Program-made: the position numbers and the translations under genes
The notes under the pieces: generated by a model
The model's database searches: none
What the model was told of the DNA's origin: nothing
Seen by the model: only the letters and a program-made list of their open reading frames with translations
Part shown: piece after piece, positions 21,849 to 31,287 of the stretch
How positions within the stretch are numbered: position 1 is the first letter of the stretch
Layout: each line of letters starts with the position of its first letter
Assembly (NCBI GenBank): GCA_022385805.1
Contig: MU277717.1
Span: forward strand, 124,001 to 188,000
DNA from: Pilatotrama ljubarskyi
Lineage: Eukaryota > Basidiomycota > Agaricomycetes > Polyporales > Polyporaceae
Reading direction: 5' to 3'
DNA length: 64,000 bases

Positions 21849-23488
21849 ATGTCAGCCTGCGTAGCTATGGGCGACTCGTCGTCGCGACCAAGAAGAGTGG
21901 GATACATTGTTTCAAACGAACTCGTGAAGGTAAATGAATGACTTCTGCTCCGAGTGAAGTCTTTGAGTGAAGGGGAAAAGACGCCCTCTCCAGGACGTGC
22001 GCTCACATTCAGTACTAGGTGTCGTCGACGCTCCCCTCCAACCGAAACCGATCCTTGTTGGTGCACACGCTGGTCAAGGCCTACGGACTGCTCACCGCCG
22101 AGCAGAGAGGAGCTCCTAAACATGATAGCATCGTGCGACTTATTGCACCAGTTCCTGCAGACATGAAGGAGCTTTCGGCATACCATGACCGTGATTACCT
22201 CCAGTTTATTCTGGACCCAACTCAACACCTCAGCGCCGGATCTCAAGACAAAGCTGAATATGGACTGGAGGAAGTATGCATATCGCTGGTTCCCTAGCCA
22301 TCGTCCACTATGCTGAGCTGCTTCGTAGGACTGTCCTGCTTTTGCTCAACTCCCTGATTACATACGCCTGGTAGCCGGGGCGACACTGACAGGTTCAAAG
22401 TCTCGTTGTTCCGAGTGATACATAATGCTGAGTACCCAAACGGACCTCTAGCTGCAAAGGCCCTCAAGGATAACACAGTAGATATCGCGATCTGCTGGGA
22501 TGGAGGAAGGTGACCTAGACTAGCGTAGGTATTGACATCAGGCATCAGGCTGACTTTCGTACAGACATCATGCTCAGAAGTCTCGTGCCTCCGGATTTTG
22601 CTATGTCGCAGACTGCGTGCTGGCCATTTTGACATTGAAACGAGCTCTACCGACCGCCCCGGGCAATCCTCCCACGAAGCCTCGAGTGATGTACCTTGAC
22701 CTTGACCTGCACTTCTCGGATGGTGTCTCCAAGGCGTTTCACTCTGCGTCCTCCGGATCTGTTGTGCAGCAAGTCCTCACGTTCTCCATCCATCACGCCG
22801 CACCTGGTTTCTTCCCGGCCTCTGACCTCTCCGCTCTCAGCGACCCATCATCTCCGTCCTTCGACCCATTCACACTATCTCTCCCTTTAGAACGTGGTGC
22901 TTCCAACGCCACTTTTCTCAGAATCTGGCGTATCGTAGACGGAGTCAAGAGTGCATATCGACCGGACTACATCGTCGTGCAATGCGGGGCCGATGGACTC
23001 GCCGGCGATCCGTACGCGACCTGGAATTGGGCTCTTGGTGGCGAGGGTGGCCTTGGCTGGTATATCCAGAAGATCTGTAGCTGGCAGTGTCCCACCCTAT
23101 TCTTAGGAGGAGGTAAGCCTTCGCTGCGTCACGAAGTACTCCGGGAGCCTGATTTCTATGCACAGGAGGATACAACTCGCCGAACGTCGCTCGCGCCTGG
23201 ACATACTTGACATCGATAGCAGTGAGCCATGTGAACCGCTGACCTCGCCTTCGGGCAGCGCTGATATCTGTCATCTTGATACAGCAGGACGAACCGCTTT
23301 CTCTCGATGCCGACATCCCTGACCACGGAGCATTTCCTTTATACGCCCCCTCTTTCACCCTTGATGTCCCGCCTGGCAATTCTCCGGACCACAACACAGA
23401 GGACTACCTGAGGCGCGTGGAAGATGTGTTCGCGCAGATTGTTGACTGCATTCGCGATAGACTGGCGCCGTCTGCATCTCCGACATGA
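21849..23488 (+). CDS. HDAC8/HOS1-like class I histone deacetylase
   Basis: Exons 21849-21929, 22019-22273, 22329-22392, 22452-22509, 22565-23112, 23166-23221 and 23285-23488 give 421 residues. It removes acetyl groups from lysines using a bound zinc. The catalytic landmarks are all present: GGRHHAQKSRASGFCY near residue 153 (the His pair), YLDLDLHFSDG near 195 (Asp and His zinc ligands), VQCGADGL (third ligand) and LGGGGYNSPNVARAWTYL (the transition-state Tyr). The C-terminal YAPSFTLDVPPGN is typical of fungal HDAC8/HOS1 relatives and not of RPD3. The protein is longer than human HDAC8 because of an insertion before the first zinc ligand. A second in-frame Met six codons downstream is an alternative start. 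It is convergent with the OPT gene (156 bp apart). Confidence 0.88.
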
Positions 23489-23644
23489 TTGTACATCCTG
23501 TACGTCAGGTAGCATCGCATCATTCAGCCAAATACACCGTTACAGTCGAGACATAATCTATGAGATCTAGGATACAAGAGTCGTCACCAGGCCTTCCCAC
23601 CAGGGAAACACCCAAACCATCCATGACCAACAGGCGGCCCTTCG

Positions 23645-26600
23645 TCAGTCGGTCAGCGCGCACCTGTCCACAGACAGATTGGCCGGGTTGCCCCACCTGT
23701 ACCGCGATATCAGTGGTCCCGGTCGCGTCCAATAGCAGGAGTATAGACTCACCAGTTGGGGAAATCGACCGCGTTCCCGCTCGCGCCAAACACGGCGAAG
23801 CTGAGAATGAACAAGATGACCTGGCTTCCGCCGTCGAGCGCAGCGGACGTAAGGTAGTTGTACTTCTTGAACCACTTCGGGCGCCGGGAACGCGCCCACA
23901 CCTGGGAGAAGTACCCGATGACGAAGCATGACCACCATTGGCCGTTGACCGAGTACGGGAGGTAGCCGACGTAAAGCGCGACGATGGGCGTGATGACATA
24001 TTCGGTCGCGCGCGCGAGCCGCGAGTCCTTTCGCGCGAGCTTGTGCACGACCCAGAAGGGGATAGGGAAGGCGAGCCCGATGAAGATGGCAAAGGCGATA
24101 AGGTAGTACGGCTTGCCGTAGGCGAAGAGCTCCTTGCCTAGAGCGCCCATTGCGACCGAAGAGGAGTTGTAGCCCTGGATGATCCAGCCACTCCACTACG
24201 CAAACGGTCAGAAATACGCCTCTTTGGGTGCAGGAATGTGACATACAATGCGAGTGCCGATGGGGTCGATGAGTGCCTCACGGTTGTTCTTCACGATACT
24301 AATCATCACTGTGTAACGGCATAAGTTCAGGATGCATCCCGCAGGAAGAGCGGCCAATCACTTACTGGTATAGTTGAAGATCGAACCGATGATTGATCCG
24401 GCCAACTGTGCGGCAAAAGTCGCCCGGGGAGGGATCTTCGTATACTGACCGAGCTTCAAGTCTTGCAGCATCGCCAACGTCTGGTACGCCGTGCTGTTCC
24501 CGTACAAGTTGACATACATGACGGCACTGAGAGTACGAAGGATCAATATCATCGGGAGTCAATCGAGAAAACGGTAGCACGTACATAGGCTTTCCGGGGT
24601 GCACGAACGCAGACAGTATGTGAATGGCGTGCTTGATCTGGATCTGGAAGCCCGTCGTAGCAGCGACTTCGGGAAACCATTATAAGTGTCTGCTGAGAAC
24701 TCTATGGCGGCAAAGCCTGGACGTACTGAAGCCAATGCAGATCGCAATGAAGCAACTAATCACGGTGAACAAGATGACGCTCCAGGCGGGCAAGAGCCAC
24801 TGGCCATGGTTGTACTGTATGCAGGTAGATGATGTCAGAACATGGCGGAGCGTGAGGATCAACGACATACGCTGCAGCCAATGCCGATCGCCAAAGATCC
24901 AAGAAAGAGGAGGAGGTACCACCATTGTGGCACTTCCTTGTACTTCTTCATCTCTGCTCAGAGAGATCAGCACCGCTCGGACCCAGAAAGAGCGTCCTCA
25001 GAATACTCACGCTGGTAGTGAGGGTCATCGATGTCCTGCGCCGAATGCAAGAAGCGCATGCCGCCGAACGCCCTCTTCAGGTCTGGCCAGTGCCACAGGA
25101 GAACATGAACGATAGCGGCTCCCAAGCTGAAGTTGTAGCACATCTGCGAGATGACGTAGGTGGTCGTGTACCGCGGGAGACCGACCGAGCCGAGCTTCGA
25201 AGGGTCAAGTGTGTTCGCGGGTGTAAGTATCGCGGTCTGGTTGTACGACCCGCCCTTTGAGTTGAACAGGGAGGTCGACATGAACACAAGATCGCGCCCG
25301 TTGAACGAGTTACCGTAGTAGGCCACAGTAAGCACGAGGTACCCGATCGCCATACCGACTGGGGTCATGTGAGTATGATTTGCTTCCATTGAAGGACGTA
25401 GAATGACTTACTGTATGAGTTGACCTCTGTAGAGCGGATAACGTCAGCGAAGTCAGTATATTTCGTTCTACACGGAGGTATGTGTAGACGTACGGGTGCG
25501 CCATGGCCAAACAAGGGGGTATCCCTGGGAGATGAGCGTCCAGCTGGTGCCGAAGCTGAACAACCCGATGCCTTCGTTGCTGGACCCAGCGCCAAACAAA
25601 TTCCTCACGAAAGTGTGCCGGCCGTTGTCCGCAAGGCATATGATAGAGATGGCGGTGAGCAGCGGGAAGGGATACTGCGGGATCCTGGAAAGCCGGTGAG
25701 CGCGTCGATCGGGTGTGACATAGCGCAGGGACGTACCACTCCCAGAAGAAGATCGCGGCGAAGACGATCCAGAAGTAGCGGCTGTATGAGGAATATCGCA
25801 AGGTAAGTGGCCGCTTCAAGGAGGCCGCTGAGATACCTACCGCTTCTTGTGATTGAGGACACCTCCGAAGTGCAGACTCTGCAGAAGATTGACGATGGAG
25901 ATGTAGTTCGGGTAGAACGCACTGTACAGACTCGTGAGCGAAAAGAGTGTCACAGATGCAGAGGTGACGTACTATGTCGGGTACACCAGAAGCGTGCGGA
26001 CTGGCAACTTAGATGAGCGTTATTCTGGGGGCACTGTACAACGGATCATACTCACGTAGACCTGCAATGCCATAGCCGATCATCTGACTGGCGAAGATCT
26101 GGAAAATGGCAACCGCGGCGTTGAGCCTGACGTTGTAGAAGAGGTCTATAGTGGTCATGAGCATGTAGCCTACAGTGACAAATAGGCTTTCCACATACCT
26201 AGAGCCGCGATGACTTCCATGGCTACTGCGACGGTGGAAGCGGTCGATGACATGATGACGATAGCCGTGTGCTCTGCCATCTGGGTAAGCGAGGTTGGAG
26301 GCTCATCACAGAGGGCTTGCGGCTTACCCTTGATGTTGAACGGCCCAGGGTTCAGGTACCGCCAGAAGCCCGTGCTAGGCATGATACCTGCGATAGCATA
26401 CGACTCAGCCAGAGTACATCTGTATGGCGACAAGATACGCACTGTGCATCGCGGTACCGAGGACATAGGCAATGATCAGGCAGAACAGCTGCGAGACCGT
26501 TGCGTTCTGTACACAATCGGATAGAACCGCAACGGTGAGTCTTCGGAGAAGTTTATGAGACGAAGGGCCCGTACCTGAGGCTTGAAGGTGTAGATCGTCG

Positions 26601-26958
26601 CAAGCACCGAAGTGAATGCCGAAAGACCGACACCCAGAAGCACGGTCCTGAAGGTGAACACCGGAAGCTCGGGATCATCCTGCGTCGAGATGACCTGGAA
26701 GCAGCGCCCATCCCGCATCAGTCAAACTCGATGCCGAGAGAAGACGGTGCCTCATACCTCGATAGCGACGTCTTCATCCTTCTCGATGATCGTCGAGCCG
26801 ACATCTTCGTCGGTCACTGACAGCGACTCGACGTCGACCTTCTGCTTCCCCTGGCTGTCATCGTCCCTGATGTCCTTCTCGGTATAGCTGAGGCTATCCG
26901 AGTGGGGCAGATCCGGTAGCGGCGCCTTTACAGCGGTCGGGTCGGCGTGAGCACTCAT
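23645..26958 (-). CDS. OPT-family oligopeptide transporter
   Basis: Eighteen exons join in frame to 780 residues: 26758-26958, 26575-26694, 26443-26506, 26199-26387, 26056-26145, 25973-26000, 25841-25921, 25737-25781, 25494-25684, 25412-25426, 25011-25358, 24871-24953, 24727-24814, 24585-24666, 24366-24526, 24247-24308, 23753-24195 and 23645-23696. It is a proton-coupled importer of small peptides (or metal chelates) at the plasma membrane. Family signatures include FWRYLNPGPFNIK near residue 140, SLHFGGVLNHKKRRYFW, FSFGTSWTLISQGYP, YKEVPQWWYLLLFLGS, WSGWIIQGYNSSSVA and the C-terminal WWGNPANLSVDRC. The N-terminal 75 residues are acidic and cytosolic. About 14-16 membrane segments are expected. 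One exon is only 15 nt. Intron density (17 introns in 3.3 kb) is extreme but normal for this family in mushrooms. Confidence 0.9.
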
Positions 26959-27964
26959 CGTTGAGCTGAGACGGGACCGAGGACGCGGGTGCCTTGGGAC
27001 GTGGGCTCCGAAGAGGGAGAGACGAGAAGTAGAGGTGGTGGGGTCGGGTGACCCAGGACCTTATGCCTATGTCCGTCGGTCCTCATGACAGTGTGCGCGC
27101 GCATATATATCGGCTACGCATATGCACTCGATCCATGGAAGGCGTTTGGGAATCCGCGGAGAGCTCAGGGCCGCTATCTTTCGGAAGCTCAGGAGGACCG
27201 ATAAGAGCGTCCGGGTCGATGCGTAAGAGATTAGCAGCTGTGGCACTATCTACTAAACGAGAGCCACATCAAATCTGGGATCTCACAGAGAGATTTCGAG
27301 CTCACCGCCCCAAGAAGCACATTGGGGACATCGTCATGTTACGCTGCGGCTGGTTTTCATTTGTTGGAGGTCGTGTGCAACCATGTCACCGGGCGCTAAG
27401 GCCTGTGGGTGAAAGTACTGGGGAAGTGTGACGCTCAATGACTCGCGCAAGACAGCAATCGCGGGTTCAGCCATTCGTGGGTCCGGCGAGACTGACACCC
27501 GCTAGATCTATCATCCATCTGTAGCACTCTACGCGGTGTGCCAAGCCAAGCATCTACATTTACTCGCGAAGTCAGGCCTCAGGAACCTCAACTCTGCAGA
27601 AACGACGTCAGAACAGTCTGCGTCACGGTCCATTATCACCATGATACACCTTCCTTATCGTGTCCTCAGCAGACCTCCAGCCAAGCACGTCTCAAGATTA
27701 AGAGCCACCAATTCTCCTTGCGGTGCGGCGGAAGCGATAAGGAGGAGTAACCGAATCCACCATACGTACCTTTCGCCACTCGCCGATATTCGTAGTGGAA
27801 GCTTGAGGATCGAGGCCTCAGGCCACAGACCTAGCCTTGAAGCGGAGTCAACAAATGTACAGCCGTAGATTGCAAATCCCTGGACAGCTTAGATTCGGAG
27901 GTACCGTCCCTCCCCCACCTCACCGCCACCCGCCCCTCCGTCGATCGCCCAATCTTCATATCTT
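26959..27964. promoter_or_regulatory. OPT upstream region
   Basis: This is the OPT promoter side plus the 3' side of the next minus-strand gene. GCATATATATCGG near 27102-27114 is a TATA-like stretch about 145 bases upstream of the OPT start. No gene is recognised in the remainder. Confidence 0.4.
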
Positions 27965-28618
27965 CTAGCTGAAGTTCCTGACCCCTGGCCTTCTCCCGCC
28001 CTGTCCAATCGCACTCGGTGCTAACGTCGCTTTCGTATCTCCAGCGGCGAGATCGGCTGCGTTTGTCCTGAGGCGGCCCGGCGGAGGGAAGTCGACCAAC
28101 GGGCCCCGGTCTCTCCAGCCTCCGTTCGAAGTCGTCCATATCACGTCCGCCTCCGGGCCCGTATCCCACCGGTAGCGCGCTTGGTCCGCTACCCAGAGCC
28201 GAGTGTCTCGTTCGCGATCCTCGTGGCGGGACTCGCGCACATTCGAGGAGTAGCTCACTCCCGCTAGGTATGAGTGGCCGTCGTACCGCCTGAAGTACAA
28301 AGGCATCAGATATGGGGGACGCCGGGGTGCGCCACTCACCGCGACGTGGATGTCGTTGGGTCCAGGCCCGTGTTTCGAGAGCAACTCCACTTGATAAAAG
28401 TACTCCTCCCAGGTGCAGCCCGGGCAGCGGTCCTGAGTGGGGATACGCTGGAATACACATCGCTCCAGGGGAGTTAACCCTCGGCAGCTCGAATTCGCGT
28501 CAACCGCCCAAGGAGGGAGCCGCCGCGCGATGTCGCAGAGGTACCGCGTCTTCATGATAGGGAATGCGGACCTGTGGCCGCAGGTCCAGTCGAGGACCGG
28601 GATAGAGTACATACACAT
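27965..28618 (-). CDS. Conserved-looking orphan protein with Cys/His pairs
   Basis: Single-exon frame of 217 residues with no named domain recognised. The N-terminal third resembles a small family of basidiomycete orphans: it has WTCGH near residue 13, FPIMKTRYLCDIA, then NSSCRGLT, RCVF and RCPGCTWEEYFYQVELL near residue 65, so six cysteines could bind metal. The remainder is polar, proline-rich and probably disordered. It follows SAM50 on the same strand, with 161 bp between that stop codon and this start, so it probably has its own promoter. The C-terminal half could be an unspliced read-through. Confidence 0.5.
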   Translation of the reverse strand: MCMYSIPVLDWTCGHRSAFPIMKTRYLCDIARRLPPWAVDANSSCRGLTPLERCVFQRIPTQDRCPGCTWEEYFYQVELLSKHGPGPNDIHVAVSGAPRRPPYLMPLYFRRYDGHSYLAGVSYSSNVRESRHEDRERDTRLWVADQARYRWDTGPEADVIWTTSNGGWRDRGPLVDFPPPGRLRTNAADLAAGDTKATLAPSAIGQGGRRPGVRNFS

Positions 28619-28779
28619 AAGGTGGTGCGTGAGGAGAGATGGAAGATGTCAGACACCCGACCTCATGAGCGACAGCTATATAGCGCGAGCTCGACAAAGT
28701 ACCGTTATGCGGCCAACATAGACCATAGCAGCCAGAAACGCACAAGATTAGTGTATATTCATGTAAAGCGTACCATTGT

Positions 28780-30975
28780 TCACAAGAAATCTACTCCAAT
28801 GCCGACCTGGAAGCCTTTTCGGACGCCATCGCTCTTACTGGCGACAAGTGGCACGCCGAAGTTGACCTCGACACGGATGGGATCGAGTTTATATACGAGA
28901 CCCACACCGGCGGAGATGGATGGTTTGGATATGCTCGCCAGAACGCTGTCCATAAAGGACCGTGCTAGACAGGGTCCCAGTAATCAGATTGGGCAGTAGC
29001 AGGGCAAACACAAGCACACTTACACCTGTCGACGTTGTCCAGTCGGCCGGCGTTAAGGAACAAATGAGTTTTTACAGGCCAGTGGGGCTTGCGCGGGATG
29101 TTCGAAATGAGGCTGACGCCTGTCGACCAGTACAGGCTGCCTCCTAGCGAGTCCACTGAGCGGCACGCTTATCAGAGGGACTGCACGGGCGATAGCAGTC
29201 TGGTATCGCACTTACCGCCGTCGTGGGGGCCCATGCTGTTCATCCTGAACATGCGCACGCTTACCGGCCCGCCGAGTTGGAACCGGTCGGAGAAGTACGA
29301 CTTGTTGCCGAGGTTCCACAGGAGACCAGTCCGCGCGGCAAATGATACAGTCTGCAGCATCATGCGTCAGCACGAGGGAACTTGATCAAACAAACTCGCG
29401 CACCAAGCCTGGCAAGAGAGACCGGGCGAGCTGCCCGTGCGCCTCGGTCTTGTAAAAGGAAGCGTCGCCGCCTAGTCCCGCAAACTCCTGGAAGAGCTTC
29501 GCGTACGACCCGCGGGTACCGAGGAGCCTGTCGTCTCGGGTATCGCGTGTCCACGAATGGAAGACCGACGACTTGATAGACTGGCCGGCCGCCTCTCGCA
29601 TGCTGAGGGGACAAGTCAGCAAGTGCAGCCGCTCTGCGTACAGCAAGTACATGCCTAATCGACGCAGACGGCGCGAGGTTGCTGATATGCCTCAAAACAG
29701 CCTCATAGCCGACTTCATGCGCGCCGCGGTCCAGTGCACCATTCTGTAGAAAATCGAGTACGCCACGTCGGCGTAGAGTCAGTGACTTCAGACGTCATGC
29801 TAGAGAGAAAGCTGACCTAGCTCACCCTGACGACTGCCCGGAGACCCCGCACACCTTCCGAACTGCTCGCGAAGCTCGAGTTGTCTCGTTCCATCCCGAA
29901 GACCGCTACCTCGCCTCGCGTCTTCAGATTGGGCGTGAGGGGCGCTGAGAGGGACGCGTTGAATGACATGCGCGTCTTCGTCGCGAACGCGACATTCGCC
30001 TCGAATGTCTCCGCGCCGCCGAAAGCGTTGCGGATACGAGCAGTCGCACTCTGCGACTGATGAGCGCCGGCAAGAGGTGGGAGAGGGTATCATACGTACG
30101 GCGCCGCCTTCATTGTTTCCGACCTGCGTGCTGGTGTTCAGGTACATTCGGCCCTTCTCTCGCGTTAAGAAGACGACATCCACGTCCTCCGGGTGGGCGA
30201 GCAGATCACGACTCCGGTCGATGACAGCCTCGACCTGATTGAAGAGGTCGGTTTCCTCGAGCAAGCTCTTGATCTGTTTGGTCTTGCGTAAGACGGACTC
30301 CAGTGTCGCGCCCTTCTCGTCCGGAGCTTGTAGGACAGGCTCTATGATCGAGCCGAGGAACGAGTCGCGCGTCCGCACGGCGCCGCGCACCCGTACGGAG
30401 GCAATATGGAGTGGGGTAGAGAGATTGTTGTTGACCTGTTCGCGCGCATCATGTTAGGACATGTAGTACACACATGTGATACACCACGCAGCGTCCTGCA
30501 GAACCATAGACCGCGACTTGGAAAACACGTCCGGGGCCATTCACCCACCAAACAAGCACCTGCCTTGTAACGTCCCGTGTAGTCCCTATACCGCTCCACG
30601 GAACATAAATGCGGGTGCTACACGCTATCTCTCCGCGGTCGTAGGAGATCCACAGTCAGTGACTACGAAAGCAGCAGGCCGTCGAATGAGGCTCGGATAG
30701 GTAATTGCATCGTAGTAGGCCTATGCATGTATGACCTTTTGTGGCCTATGACTTGCAGAGCGCTGCTACAGAGACCGCAGAAACGAGAGACTCACAAGTT
30801 CGGACAGCTGCACGAGCGCAGACTCATAGTGACCACGCAACTTCCTGAGCTTGCGTTCCTCCCACCATTGCCGATATCTCTCTAAATCAGCGGGGTCCGG
30901 CTCCGGTTCGCGAGGTCTAGCAGTGTTCTGTAGCGGGGGTCGTAGAGGAGGAGCCTGGGGCTCCAGGTCGGCCAT
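28780..30975 (-). CDS. SAM50: SAM50/TOB55 outer-membrane beta-barrel insertase
   Basis: Exons in transcript order are 30796-30975, 30100-30435, 29826-30056, 29655-29743, 29404-29602, 29216-29351, 29024-29155 and 28780-28964, giving 495 residues, the usual size. SAM50 is the Omp85-family core of the sorting and assembly machinery that folds beta-barrel proteins into the mitochondrial outer membrane. A disordered proline-rich N-terminus is followed by one POTRA domain (LHIASVRVRGAVRTRDSFLG onward, residues 65-150). Then comes the barrel, with FHSWTRDTRDDRLLGTRG, FQLGGPVSVRMFRMNSMGPH and the C-terminal beta-signal KGFQVGIGVDFL. One intron (29603-29654) appears to use a GC donor. The first intron is 360 nt, far longer than its neighbours. 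The gene is divergent from the MATE transporter. Confidence 0.9.
29603..29654 (-). other. GC-AG intron in SAM50
   Basis: The donor reads AG|GCATGT and the acceptor CCCTCAG. No GT donor nearby keeps the reading frame, whereas this pair joins PSASIS to MREAAGQSIK in the conserved barrel. Length is 52 nt. Confidence 0.6.
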
Positions 30976-31287
30976 GAGACTGGTCTGAAAGAAAGCAGCG
31001 AAACCCGTCGCGTCGCGGTCGTTCGGCGCCTTACCTCCGATAGGCGATGTGCAGCCCTGGTTTATAGAATGTACTTATAAACGTTGTTACTCTGACTTAT
31101 CCGCCTACCAGGTACACTTATGCCACATACAGTACAGTAGTAAAGCTATGACGCGGAACGCGCCTAGAGAACCAGCGCTTATTATGACTGGCAATCCAAG
31201 TACTTTCGGCCTCACTCTCGACGGCGGACATACTCGATACTTGCCGGCGAGCTCGCTGTCCTCGCCGCTCCCTAAGCCACCGAGACG
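30976..31287. promoter_or_regulatory. Divergent promoter, SAM50 and MATE
   Basis: A compact 312-bp region between two start codons. It contains GGTTTATAGAATGTACTTATAAACG near 31057-31081, whose two halves (GTTTATA and TATAAAC) are inverted, so either strand offers a TATA-like box. Confidence 0.45.

Noticed and set aside
26170..26198. 29-nt intron in the OPT gene
   Set aside because: A 53-nt intron with the same donor joins VIAAL to DLFYN, as expected for the family.
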